Positions 23,847-36,840 of a stretch of DNA of 64,000 bases are shown in pieces (the stretch's first letter is position 1; the number at the start of each line of letters is the position of its first letter). Where the stretch lies: positions 1,095,001 to 1,159,000 of the forward strand of contig CAMRHE010000507.1 in the NCBI GenBank assembly GCA_947044405.1. Reading direction: 5' to 3'. The notes below the pieces were generated by a model. It did not search any database. It was not told the DNA's origin and saw nothing but the letters and a program-made list of their open reading frames with translations. The position numbers and the translations under genes are program-made. Origin of the DNA: Leptodactylus fallax (Eukaryota > Chordata > Amphibia > Anura > Leptodactylidae).

Positions 23847-23926
23847 GTAACAGGGCGGCCAGCGTTATCATAGCGCTCACCGACGGCGAACTGCAGCAAA
23901 CCCAGTTCTACTATGCAGAAAAAGAG
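23847..23926 (+). CDS. antxr1: antxr1 exon: VWA core with second MIDAS aspartate
   Basis: This 80-base exon reads NRAASVIIALTDGELQQTQF then YYAEKE. ALTDGE is the central VWA strand, and its Asp coordinates the MIDAS metal (Asp150 in human ANTXR1). Acceptor CCCCCTCAG, donor GAG|GTACAT. It ends in phase 0. The QQTQFYYAEKE segment is the most diverged part compared with the family. Confidence 0.94.
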
Positions 23927-24189
23927 GTACATGGAGGTCCCTGCCTGACACTCCCCGACACCCACAACCGCATCTATGGAGACTGTGGCATAAAAAGTAC
24001 AATTTATGAAGTCCCCGTAATCTCTGATAAAACTTTTCTCGTCTCTTGCCGAATTTTAAAACTGACAAGAAAAGTTGTCATAGTCTCTGAGGAGCTGGGG
24101 TTTGGTCAAATATTTCTTAAAAAGACTGAAAATGGCGAATATTTTCTCACAAATCTACTTCTGCTTTGAGCTTTGATTTTCTGACATGT

Positions 24190-24475
24190 TCCAAAGACGC
24201 CAAAACTTCTGCCACATTCCCCTCTGTGTTGTGATATCAGCTCTTGTGGTCTTGTGGTCCATCACAGGAGAAGAAGAACGTAAAAAACGGACAGTAACAG
24301 ATGCCGAAAATGATGGACACGGACAGAGCCCAAGGGGCCACATTAACTGTAATGGTCTGTTGGGTGTCCGTTTTTTCTACTGAAATCTGGTGGAAGAAAA
24401 AGTCAGGCTTTTATCCAATGATTTCTGATAGAAACTGTGAAGGAGACTCTGAGGCAGGTGTGAACGAAGTCTTAG
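24190..24475. mobile_element. Dispersed MITE-like element
   Basis: It carries GGACACGGACAGAGCCC and GGGTGTCCGTTTTTTC as inverted partners and ends GAGACTCTGAGGCAGGTGTG, AACGAAGTCTTA. The same kind of end is seen at about 3880-3900 and 4645-4680. The left boundary is uncertain. Confidence 0.55.
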
Positions 24476-24497
24476 TAAGAGGCAATCACAAATCATT

Positions 24498-24890
24498 CCA
24501 ACCATCTTCTCAACCTCCCATTCTCTGTCCCACTCTGTCACTCTCATACGCTCACACCCTCGCACACTTTCCCTCAATCTCATGAGCATAATTCCTTACT
24601 GTCTCTTCCACTCTCTCGCATACTCTCTGTCTCTCATTGTCACTTTTTTCTCACTGTCATCTCATATTCGCTCTCACTTTCTCACTCTCTCTCACGTATT
24701 CTCACCTCCTCTCTTGTCCAGTCTCATGTTCCCTTACACTCTCTCAGTCTCACTTCTCTTGCTCACTCTTTAACATTCTCAATCTCTTTCTCTGTCACAT
24801 ACCATGTCTGTCTCTCTCGCTCTCTCTCTGTCTCTCTCTTTCTCTATCTCTCTCTCTGTCTCTCTCTCTCTCACACAGTCTCTCAGACAT
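24498..24890 (+). repeat. Pyrimidine-rich (CTCTCAC/CTCT) tract
   Basis: Nearly pure C/T with scattered A lies on the + strand upstream of the exon at 25103, ending in CTCTCTCTGTCTCTCT. It is degenerate simple sequence without a fixed unit. Confidence 0.85.
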
Positions 24891-25102
24891 CCAGACTTAG
24901 GACTTCTCAGTGGACTTTCAGAACATTCTGCTATTTCACAATCCATTTAGGGATTAGATTGATAGGAGGTCTCATTAAAATTGGTGACATACAGTATACT
25001 GAGAAAGAAAGGTGTATGTCCCCTATATATATTTAAATAGTGTGTATACATGTATACTGCTCCACTGAGGTCACCGTTATGTGTGATGATTTATATTTGT
25101 AG

Positions 25103-25171
25103 GCGGACAGAGCTCGCAGTTTGGGTGCCATTGTTTACTGCGTGGGAGTAAAAGACTTTAATGAAACACAG
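25103..25171 (+). CDS. antxr1: antxr1 exon: VWA strand and N-glycosylation site
   Basis: This 69-base exon reads ADRARSLGAIVYCVGVKDFN then ETQ. GAIVYCVGVKDFNETQ is diagnostic of ANTXR1. NET is a potential N-glycosylation site. Acceptor TATTTGTAG, donor CAG|GTAAGT. Phase 0 at both ends, so it could be skipped or retained without a frame change. The trinucleotide array starts about 25 bases past the donor, and the frame stays open across that donor to 25615. Confidence 0.95.
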
Positions 25172-25194
25172 GTAAGTACAGCAACTACTTGTAC

Positions 25195-25496
25195 TGGCAC
25201 TATTACCAATATTATCAATACTACTACTACTACTACTACTACTACCCATAATATCACTAATACTACTAATACTACCCATAGTATCACTACTATTACTACT
25301 AATATTACCAATTTATTAATACTACTACCGCACATACTATCACTACTACTACTACTACCTATACTATCACTACTACTACTACCCATACTATCACTACTAC
25401 TACTACCTATACTATCACTACTACTACTACCTATACTATCACTACTACTACTATCCATAGTATCACTAATACTACTACTAATACTACCTATACTAT

Positions 25497-25544
<48 letters not shown>

Positions 25545-27641
25545 CCATAATATCACTAATACTACTACTACCCATAGTATCACTACTATTACTACTAATA
25601 TTACCAATTTATTAATACTACTACCACATATACTATCACTACTACTACTACCCATACTATCACTACTACTACTACCTATACTATCACTACTACTACTACC
25701 CATACTATCACTACTACTACCCATACTATCACTACTACTACTACCTATACTATAACTACTACTACTATCCATAGTATCACTAATACTACTACTAATACTA
25801 CCCATACTATCACTACTACTACTCCTACCCATATTATCACTACTGTTACTACTAATATTACCAATTTATCACTGCTAATACTACCCATACTATAACTACT
25901 ACTACCCATAGTATCACTACTATTACTACTACTACTACCAATGTATCAATACTACTACCACACATACTATCACTACTACTACTACTACTGCTGCTACCCA
26001 TAGTATCACTAATACTACTACTACCCATAATATCACTAATACTACTACTACTGATATTATCACTACTACTACTACCACCCATAGTATCACTAATACTACT
26101 ACCCATAGTATCACTAATACTACTACTACCCCTATTATCACTACTACTACTGCTACTACCCATAGTATCACTAATACTACTACTAACCATATTATCACTA
26201 CTACTACCCATAGTATCACTAATACTACTACTATCCATATTATCACTACTACTACTACTACTACCTATAGTATCACTAATACTACTACCCATATTATTAT
26301 TACTACTACTACCCATAGTATCACTAATACTACTACTACCCATAGTATCACTAATAGTATTCCTACCCATATTATCACTACTACTACTACTACTACTACT
26401 ACCTATAGTATCACTAATACTACTACTACTACTACCTATAGTATCACTACTACTACTACTACTACTACTACTACCTATAGTATCACTAATAGTATTCCTA
26501 CCCATATTATCACTACTACTACTACTACTACTACCTATACTATCACTAATACTACTACTACCCATATTATGACTAATACTACTACCCATAGTATCACTAA
26601 TACTACTACTACTACTACCTATAGTATCACTACTACTACTACTACCTATAGTATCACTAATAGTATTCCTACCCATATTATCACTACTACTACTACTACT
26701 ACCTATAGTATCACTAATACTACTACTACCCATATTATGACTTATACTACTACCCATAGTATCACTAATACTACTACTAACCATATTATCACTACTGTTA
26801 CTACTATTACCAATTTATCAATACTACTACTACTACTGCTAATACCCATACTATCACTACTACAACTACCCATACTAACACTACTACTACTACTTATACT
26901 ATACTACCCTACTGCTGCTACTACTACGTGCACTATCACTACTACTACTACTACTACCACCCATACTATCACTACTACTACCACCCACACTATCACTACT
27001 ACTACTACCACCCATACTATCACTACTACTACTACTACCCATACTATCACTACTACTACTACCTATACTATCACTAATACTACTATTACCCATATTATCA
27101 CTACTACTACTACTACCCATAGTATCACTAATAGTATTTCTACCCATATTATCACTACAATTACTACTACTAACTATAGTATCACTAATACTACTACTAC
27201 CCTTATTATTACTACTACTACTACCCATAGTATCATTAATACTACTACTACCCATAATATCACTACTATTACTACCCATACTATCACTACTACTACTACT
27301 ACTACCACCAATACTATCACTACTACTACTACCAATACTATCACTTCAACTACTACTACCCATACTATCACTACTACTACTACTACTACCCATACTATCA
27401 CTACTACTACCACCCATACTATCACTACTACTACTACCTATATTATCACTAATACTACTACTACCCATATTATCACTACTACTACTACTACCCATAGTAT
27501 CACTAATAGTATTTCTACCCATATTATCACTACTACTACTAATACTACTACTACCTATACTATCACTAATACTACTACTACCCATATTATCACTACTACT
27601 TCTACCCATAGTATCACTAATAGTATTTCTACCCATATTAT

Positions 27642-27686
<45 letters not shown>

Positions 27687-30369
27687 CTATAGTATCACTA
27701 ATACTACTACCCATATTATTACTACTACTACTACCCATAGTATCACTAATACTACTAGTACCCATACTATCACTACTACTACTACCCATACTATCACTAA
27801 TAATACTACTACCACCAATACTATCATTACTACTACCACCCATAGTATCACTACTACTACATCCCATACTATCACTACTACTACTACTACCTATACTATC
27901 ACTACTACTACCACTACCACACATACTATCACTACTACTACTACTACCTATACTATCACTACTACTACCACTACCACCCATACTATCACCACTACTACTA
28001 CTACCACCCATACTATCACTACTACTACCACTACCACCCATACTATCACTACTACTACTACTACCACCCATACTATCACTGCTATTACTACTATTATCAA
28101 TCTATCACTACTACTATTACCCATAGTATCACTACTATTACTACTACTACCAATGTATCAGTACTAATGCTACCCATACTATTACTACTACTACTACTAA
28201 TACTACCCATACTATCACTACAACTACTACCTATACTATCACTACTACTACTACTACCCATACTATCACTACTACTACCACCAATACTATTACTACTACT
28301 ACTACCAATACTATCAATATTACTACTACAACTACTATCCATACTATTGCTACTACTACTATTACTGTTACTACTACCAATACTATCACTACTACTACTA
28401 CTCATGCTATCACTACTACTACCACTAATATCCATACTATCACTACTACTACTACTACTACCCATACTATTACTACTACTATCCATACTATCGCTGCTAC
28501 TACTACCTATACTATCACTAATACTACTACTACCCATACTATTACTACAACTATCCATACTATCGCTGCTACTACTACTACTACTACCACCCATACAATC
28601 ACTACTACTATTACTTATACTCCTACCACTACTATCCATACTATCACTACTACTACTACTACTTCCATTACTACTACCCATACTATCACTACTGCTACTA
28701 CCCATACTATCACTACTAATACTACTACCCATATTATCACTAATACTACTACCCATATGATCACTAATACTAATACTGCTACCCATATTATCCCTAATGC
28801 TACTACTACCCATACTATCACTACCACTACTACCCATAGTATCACTACTATCACTACTTCTACTACTAGCCATACTGTCACTACTATGACTGCTACTACT
28901 ACTACCCTTACTATCACTACTATTACTACTAATGCTACTACTGCTACTACTACCAATACTATCACTGCTACTATTACTGCTACTACTATTCATACTGCTA
29001 CCCATCACAATTATCACTACTACTGCTACTACTACCTATACTATCACTACAGTACTACTACTCCTACTACTAATACCACACATACTATCACTAGTATCAC
29101 TACTAATACTACTACTACCCATAATATTACTATCACTACTACCATTGCTACTACTAACCATACTATCTCTACTATCACTAATACTGCTATTACTAGACAT
29201 ACTATCACTAGTTTCACAAACACCACTGCCACTACTATCCATACTGCTACTACTACCCACGCTATCACTACTAATGCTACTACTGCCCATAATATCACTT
29301 TCACTACTACTACTACCACTTCTTCTTCTACCCATATTATCACTATCGCTACTACTGCTACTATTCATACTATCACTACTACTACTGCCACTACGACTAC
29401 CTATACTATCACTGCTACTACTACCACTTCTACTACTACCCATAATATCACTAACACTTCTATCACTACTACTTCTACTACTACCCATGCTATCATTACT
29501 ATCACTAGCACTGCTACTACTACCCATACTATCACTACTGCTGCTACTACTGCCCATACTATAACTATTATCACTACTACTATTACCCATATTATCAGTA
29601 CTATCACTACTACTACTGCTGCTACTACTACCCATACTGTCACTTTTACTGCTGCTGCTACTACTAGTAATACTATCATTACTGCTACTACACATACTAT
29701 TACTATTACTGATGCTATTACTACTACTACTACTTACAATACTATCACTATTATTACAAATACCACTTCTACTACTACCCATGCTATCACTACTGCTACT
29801 GCTACTAGAACACATGCTATCACTACTACTCCTACTACTAATACCCATACTATCACTACTACAACCATTGCTACTACTACCCATACTATCACTACTACTG
29901 CTACTACTACTAATACTATCACTATTACTACGACTACTACTTCCAATACTATCACTATTATCACTACCACTACTGCTACTACTACCCATACTATCACTAC
30001 TACTGCTACTACTAATACTATCACTACTACTACTACTACCCATACTATTACTACTACTACTACTACTACTACTACTATCACTACTACTACTGCTGCTACT
30101 ACTTCCAATACTATCACTATTATCACTACCACTACTGCTACTACTACCCATACTATCACTACTACTGCTACTACTAATACTATCACTACTACTACTACTA
30201 CTACCCATACTATTACTACTACTACTACTACTACTGCTATCACTACTACTGCTGCTGCTACTACTACTTCCAATACTATCACTATTATCACTACCACTAC
30301 TACTACCCATACTATCACTACTACTGCTACTACTAATACTATCACTACTACTACTACTACCCATACTAT

Positions 30370-30400
<31 letters not shown>

Positions 30401-31000
30401 GCTATCACTACTACTACTGCTGCTACTACTACTTCCAATACTATCACTATTATCACTACCACTACTACTACCCATACTATCACTACTACTGCTACTACTA
30501 ATATTATCACTACTACTACTACTACCCATACTATTACTACTACTACTAATACTATCACTACTACTGCTGCTGCTACTACTACTACTACTACTTCCAATAC
30601 TATCACTATTATCACTACCACTACTGCTACTTCTACCCATACTATCACTATTATTACAAATACCACTTCTACTGCTACTAATACCCATACTATCACTACA
30701 ATCACTACTACTACTACTACTACTACTACTACCCATACTATAACTACTGCTTCTACTACCCATACTATCACTATCACTACTACTAATACCCATACTATCA
30801 CTACAATCACTACTACTACTGGTACTACTACTACTACTACTACTACTACTATTACTACCCATACTATAACTACTGCTTCTACTACCCATACCATCACTAT
30901 CACTACTACTACTATTACCCATACTACCACTACTGTCACTACTACTACTGGTTCTACTATTACCCATATTATCACTACAACCACTACTACTACTTCTGAT
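25195..31000. repeat. 5.8 kb ACT/CTA trinucleotide array with interspersed TATCAC motifs
   Basis: Runs of ACT repeats are punctuated by CCATACTATCACT, CCTATAGTATCACTAAT and related words, making irregular units of about 15 to 40 bases. Purest ACT runs occur near 25495-25543 and 27640-27690. Higher-order copies of about 120-170 bases with the order CATACTATTACT, TTCCAATACTATCACTATTA repeat between about 29930 and 30620. The array lacks stop codons in several frames on both strands, giving long Thr/Leu/Ile-rich or Ser/Val-rich open frames that are not genes. It lies in the intron after the 25103 exon. Confidence 0.97.
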
Positions 31001-31017
31001 AAGAACTGTTATTTATG

Positions 31018-31860
31018 TACTGTACAGTGGTACTGTATTTTATTGTAGTGTACACCATGTTGAAGTGTTATTTATGAACTGTATAGTGGTATTGTTGGGT
31101 ATTGTAGTGTACACCATATTAAAGTGTTATTTATGATTTTTACGATATTATTGTAGTGTACACCTTATAGAAGTGTTATTTATGATTTGCACAGTGGTAT
31201 TGTAGTGTATTGTAGTGTACACTATATTAAGTGTTATTTATGAACTGTACAGTTTTATTGTAGTGTATTGTAATATATACCATATTGAAGTGTTATTTAT
31301 AAACTGTATAGTGGTATTGTAGTGTAAACCATATTGAAGTGTTATTTATGATTTGTATGGTATTATTGTAGTGTACACTTTATAGAAGTGTTATTTATGA
31401 TTTGTACGGTATTATTGTAGTGTACACCTTATAGAAGTGTTATTTATGATTTGTACAGTGGTATTATATTGTATTGTAGTGTACACCATATAGAACTGTT
31501 ATTTATGATTTGTGCAGTAGTATTGTAGTGTATTGTAGTGTACACCATATTGAAGTGTTATTTATGAACTGTATAGTGGTATTGTAGTGTACACCATATT
31601 AAAGTGTTATTTATGATTTGTACAGTATTACTGTTGTGTATTGTAGTTAGTATACACCATATAGAACTGTTATTTATGCACTGTATAGTGGTATTGTAGT
31701 GTGCACCATATTGAAGTGTTATTTATGATTTGTACAGTGGTATTGTAGTGTATTGTAATGTGCGCCCTATAGAAGTGTTATTTATGTAATGTATAGTGGT
31801 ATTGTAGTGTATTGTAGCATTCACCATATTGAAGTGTTATTTATGATTTGTGAAATGGCT
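31018..31860. repeat. About 59-bp tandem repeat, about 15 copies
   Basis: The unit contains GAAGTGTTATTTATGATTTG, TACAGTGGTATTGTAGTGTA and GTACACCATATT. Some copies lack one internal TATTGTAGTG duplication and are about 48 bases. It directly follows the trinucleotide array in the same intron. Confidence 0.9.
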
Positions 31861-33395
31861 GTATTTTGTGGACAATATATGGCAGTGTTGAGCACTGTAT
31901 TGCACTGTTATTTAGATATGAATGAAGATATTACTCACATTGTATTGCGGTATAATTTTATTTACACAGCGCTTGTACTATACAGTATGGCATCACTCTA
32001 TATGTGATGTGACCTTATATACAGCCATGGTAACCCTTCCCTAGCCTTGTGCCTTTATGTAAATCAGATGTCACTCTCATGGAGCTGACTTGGAGGGTGC
32101 GAGTTTCTGTGCGCCGCCATGCCCCTGCGACCATCCTTCCATGTACAGTTTGTTGCACATTTCTACGCCCTTTGGTTTGCGCTGCAGGAGTCCCCGCTGC
32201 TGCTCATTTGTCCCCATCTTGTACGATTCGCCTTCATTCCATGTTATGTTCAATAGATCCTCAAGTCTGAATCCATGATATGAAGCAGAGGGACAGAGGC
32301 AGCCGTGGGCAGTGAGGCAGATCTACATGGACACAGACAGGATGGAAACAGCCAGACTGTCATCATCAGATGTGTGCGGGGGCGGCGGCGGGGGCACCGA
32401 GGGCAGGATATTATTATACAGCAGCAGTCCTCAGAAATAACATCCACAGCTACCAGTACCCCTGCTATACACTGTCTATATGTCCAGGGGGGCTCACTTC
32501 GTAAAAACAGAAATAAATAGGACTTTTTTGGGGTTAGCATCCTTTATGTAGGATTTTAGATACTACCCCCATTCACATATGTAAAGACGTCTTTTGGTGC
32601 TGGACATGTCTGCGTCAGGGAATTGTTGGCGCAGCGTTTTTCAGTCCAGCTATCAAGTGATACATGTAATGCACTTCTTGGACATCAGCTACGTCCATAA
32701 TTTCAAAAGCGTCATGTAAAAATAATACTGCCATACAACACCTAAATTATACCTCCATACAGTATCCAAATAACACTACTATACGGTGCTACACATCTAT
32801 CTTCTACAGACCACATAATACTGTCATTCCCTGCCCAAAGAAAATGGTCTTAAACTGCTATACAGTGTCTAAATAATACTGTCCTATAATAACTGAATAA
32901 TATCTCCAGCTAGTATTTAAGTAATACTACCATATACTGCTATACAACTGTCTTATAATGCTTATATAACACTTCCATAAATTGCCCTCACAATACTATC
33001 TTCAATGTGCAACAGTCAGAAAACTGTCATGCTAGGTCTAAATAATACCGCTATACAGTGTCTTAATGATATTTTCATGCAGTATGTGAATAATACTGCC
33101 ATGTATGACTGCAGTTCAGTTCCCAGATATTACCACCATACATAGTTACAAAATATTGGGTGGTTTTGGGTTCATTTTACTCCAGAAGTCTTAGGAAATT
33201 GGTCCCTGAGCAGCTGCCCAGATTGCCAGGCCCAACATTGGCACCTGCTCTAGAGTATTCAGTAATCCCTCAGCAGGACAGGCGGATAGTTTAGGGTCCG
33301 GCCTCAAGTCATGTGATCGATTTCAGGTTATGATATGACGTATAGATGTAATATCGCATAGTAAGTTCTGGATAACCCCGTCTGTCTCTTCACAG
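31861..33395. other. Intron sequence with a G-rich patch
   Basis: No coding or RNA signal is seen. A G-rich patch at about 32376-32407 (GGGGGCGGCGGCGGGGG) could form a quadruplex. About 32700-33100 holds loosely repeated AATACTGCCATACA-like words. Confidence 0.5.
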
Positions 33396-33476
33396 CTCTC
33401 CACCATCGCCGACAGCCTCGACCATGTGTTCCCGGTGACTGGTGGATTCCAGGCTCTACATGGAGTTATCAACTCA
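33396..33476 (+). CDS. antxr1: antxr1 exon: last VWA strand and helix
   Basis: This 81-base exon reads LSTIADSLDHVFPVTGGFQA then LHGVINS. The pattern IADS.DHVFPV..GFQAL.G.I.S is common to ANTXR proteins, with the DHVFPV form of ANTXR1. Acceptor CTTCACAG, donor TCA|GTGAGT. Phase 0 at both ends. Confidence 0.95.
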
Positions 33477-33900
33477 GTGAGTATACATCTGCAATACCAC
33501 GGCTACGCCAACGACAGATATATCTCTCTGGATCACACATGACCGCTCTGTAGTTTGGAGTTACCAAGTGTCCAGCAACCATAGCCTTCCCCCATCTCAC
33601 ATGACCCCTTACCTGATCCATCTGTCAAAGTCAATGGTGCCACACTACATATACCTGCTGGGGTAATGTGATAGTATGTGTATATATGTGATAGTATGTG
33701 GTGGATTTTTAGATGAATGGCCACTCAGAGCTGGGGTTACTTTTAGAGACTGGCCCGTCATTCTGCCCTATAGGGTGGGTTTCTGAGTGGACGACCCCCT
33801 CCCCGCTACCATGACATCCATATATTCTAATACAACAAGATCTAAATGTGATCTTTTTAAAGGTGCCCCAAAAGGTCTGAGAACCAAGACTCTGCTTTTA

Positions 33901-34229
33901 TTAAAGGGGTTCTCCAGGGAGTCTTTTAGACTTATTTCCTCTGGTTTTTAGTTACTGTACCTCGGGGTTCTGGGCTGGTTCAGACTCTGGGTCACATGAT
34001 CAGGATCAGCACCCCAAACCTTCCTCTCCTGCGCTCACCACTAGTTACCTGTGCTATAGGGCTGGCTTTACTATAGTCTGCCAACCCTAAAGTGCGGGTG
34101 AGGAGGCGGAGTGGCCAGGGGGCAGGTCACATGGCCTGGGGTCAGAACCAGCCGGGAGCCCCTAGGTAGAGCATCCGAAACCCCCCAGAGGAAGTAAGTC
34201 TAAGAAGACTCCCTGGAGAACCCCTTTAA
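33901..34229. mobile_element. Foldback MITE with TTAA flanks
   Basis: The left arm AGGGGTTCTCCAGGGAGTCT is inverted at the right as AGACTCCCTGGAGAACCCCT. The inversion continues inward through TTAGACTTA.TTCCTCTGG and CGG.GCT.CC.GGCTGGTTC. TTAA lies at both borders (33901-33904 and 34226-34229), so it could be piggyBac-like (TTAA target) or Harbinger-like (TTA/TAA target). It is the same family as 11026-11378. Confidence 0.82.
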
Positions 34230-34423
34230 ATTCCCTACATTTAGGGTGGTATGTCCTGTGTGATATTGAATGTGAACATGGCCATAGGTCTGTCTTCAGC
34301 TCTGGCGAGGAGGAGAAGGCTGTCTTGTTGGCTTGTACCAGCGGTAATGGATACACAATATTTTTCTATGACTTAATCTCGGCTGCCAGGAGATGCCAAA
34401 CAGAGAACTGCTTCTTCTTTCAG

Positions 34424-34484
34424 ATCCTGAAGAAATTCTGCATTGAAATTCTGGCTGCGGAGCCATCCAGTGTCTGTGCTGGGG
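34424..34484 (+). CDS. antxr1: antxr1 exon: VWA to Ig-like domain junction
   Basis: This 61-base exon reads ILKKFCIEILAAEPSSVCAG plus one base of a Glu codon. It holds two Cys. KK.CIEILAAEPS matches ANTXR1, while ANTXR2 has a different stretch here. It marks the end of the VWA domain and the start of the Ig-like region. Acceptor TTCTTTCAG, donor GGGG|GTGAGT. Confidence 0.95.
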
Positions 34485-34725
34485 GTGAGTACAGTCACCA
34501 CAGGAATGAAAAGCCTTGAAAGTTTGCATGTTTACCGACGTCTTGCCAGCTCCGTGAGACTGATCTGCTGTTAGTTGGGAGGCTTCAGTGATCCATGTGA
34601 TGCCAAAAACATCCATTCCTGAGCCCCTCACAGCTGATCGATCTGATCGCAACAGGTCAGGTGACCACACAGGAGAGTTACCTGATTGGTTAGCTCCAGG
34701 TTGGTGCTGGTTATGGCGTATGCTG

Positions 34726-35503
34726 TGTGTGTTCATTCATATACTTCAGTGTGTTCCTCCGTATACTTCAGTATATTCATCCGTATACCTCAGTGTGTTC
34801 ATCTATATACTTCAGTGTGTTCCTCCGTATACTTCAGTATATTCATCCGTATACCTCAGTGTGTTCCTCCGTATACTTCAGTGTGTTCCTACGTATACTT
34901 CAGTGTGTTCATCCATATACCTCAGTGTGTTCCTCCGTATACTTCAGTATGTTCATCCGTATACCTCAGTGTGTTCATCTATATACTTCAGTGTGTTCCT
35001 CCGTATACTTCAGTATATTCATCTGTATACCTCAGTGTGTTCCTCCGTATACTTCAGTGTGTTCATCCATATACCTCAGTGTGTTCCTCCGTATACTTCC
35101 GTGTGTTCATCTGTATACTTTAGTGTGTTCCTCCGTATACTTCAGTGTGTTCATCCATATACTTCAGTGTGTTCATCCATATACTTCAGTGTGTTCCTCC
35201 GTATACTTACGTGTGTTCATCTATATACTTCAGTGTGTTCCTCCGTATACTTCCCTGTGTTCATCTGTATACTTTAGTGTGTTCCTCCATATACTTCAGT
35301 GTGTTCCTCCATATACTTCAGTGTGTTCATCCATATACTTCAATGTGTTCATCCATATACTTCAATGTGTTCCTCCGTATACTTCCGTGTGTTCATCTGT
35401 ATACTTTAGTGTGTTCCTCCATATACTTCAGTGTGTTCCTCCATATACTTCAGTGTGTTCTTCCATATACTTCAGTGTGTTCCTCCGTATACTTCAGTGT
35501 GTT
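34726..35503. repeat. 22-bp minisatellite, about 35 copies
   Basis: The unit is GTGTGTTCCTCCGTATACTT plus CA, alternating with ATC for CTC and CATATA for CGTATA. Three units make 66 bases, so all three + frames stay open for long stretches (Cys/Ser/Tyr/Val-rich). This is a repeat artefact, not a gene. Confidence 0.94.
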
Positions 35504-35721
35504 ACACCTTATGTTCTGTTTTTGGTTATCCCGAATTTCCTGAAGGTGTCGATCCCCTGCTCACTTAATGCTTTACAGATCTGTGTGATTTTGTTTTTTT
35601 TTGTTTCTGGGTCCTAGTGCCCTCCTGCTGTTGTGTTAGGGACAGTGTCTATAGATTAGGGTTTACATTGGGGACATGTTTAGGGACAGTGAGGGTCATT
35701 TGTTATTGTCTTCTGTTTTTG

Positions 35722-35837
35722 TCATCTGACTGCCATCACCATCCTCTGACTACAGTCACTATTATCTGACTACAGTCACTATCATCTGACAACCATAACC
35801 ATCCTCTGACTACTATCACTTTCATCTGACAACCATC
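35722..35837. repeat. Short tandem repeat (CATCTGACTAC type)
   Basis: About five units of roughly 22 bases alternate CCATCCTCTGACTACAGTCA and CTATCATCTGACAACCAT. It abuts the inverted head of the next array. Confidence 0.75.
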
Positions 35838-36840
35838 AACAATGTTATGAGCATGCCTATAAGAGAATGTTGTGAGCATCCCATAGTCACAAACATAGCA
35901 TTCTTCTATAGACATGCTCACAACCTTCTCCTATAGGCATACTTACAACCTTCTCCTATAGCTATGCTCACAACCTTCTCCTATAGCTATGCTCGTAACA
36001 TTCACCTATAGCTATGCTCACAACCTTGTCCCATAGGCATACTCACAACCTTCACCTATAGCTACACTCACAACATTCAATTATAGCTATGCTCACAACC
36101 TTCTCCCATAGGCATACTCACAACCTTCACCCATAGCTGTGCTCACAACTTCACCTATAGCTATGCTCACAACTTCACCTATAGCTATGCTCACATTTTC
36201 CCATAGATATACTCACAACCTTCACCTATAGCTATACTCACAACCTTAACCTATAGCTACACTCACAACATTCACCTATAGCTACACTCACAACATTCTC
36301 CCATAGCTATGCCCACAACTTCACCTATAGCTATGCTCACAACTTCACCTATAGCTATGCTCACAACATTCTCCTATAGCTATGCTCACAACATTCTCCC
36401 ATAGCTATGCTCACAACTTCACCTATAGCTATGCTCACAACCTTCACCTATAGCTATGCTCACAACATTCTGCTATAGCTATGCTCACAACATTCTCCCA
36501 TAGCTATGCTCACAACTTCACCTATAGCTATGCTCACAACCTTCACCTATAGCTATGCTCACAACATTCTCCTATAGCTATGCTCTTAACATTCTCCCAT
36601 AGGCATGCTCACAACCTTCACCTATAGCTATGCTCACAACCTTCTCCTATAGCTACACTCACAACCTTCTCCTATAGCTATGCTCACAACCTTCTCCTAT
36701 AGCTATGCTCACAACCTTCTCCTATACCTATGCTCACAACCTTCTCTTATAGCCATGCTCACAACATTCTCCCATAGGCATGCTCACAACCTTCACCTAT
36801 AGCTACACTCACAACCTTCTCCTATAGACATACTCACAAT
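35838..36840. repeat. 25-bp minisatellite with inverted first units
   Basis: The main unit is CTATGCTCACAACCTTCTCC plus TATAG, about 37 copies from about 35893. The first 50 bases (35838-35888) contain the unit in reverse orientation (ATGTTATGAGCATGCCTATA, GAGAATGTTGTGAGCAT). The array therefore has a head-to-head junction. The core resembles the 79-bp repeat at 16045-16520. Confidence 0.92.

Noticed and set aside
25121..31048. Thr-rich, Ser-rich and Leu-rich open frames (up to about 760 codons), mucin-like in appearance
   Set aside because: Direct products of the stop-free ACT trinucleotide array on either strand; no start context, splice logic or domain. Only the in-frame extension of the 25103 exon is kept as an observation.
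34588..35617. Cys/Tyr/Ser-rich periodic open frames
   Set aside because: All three frames are open because the 22-bp unit closes after 66 bases; a repeat artefact.
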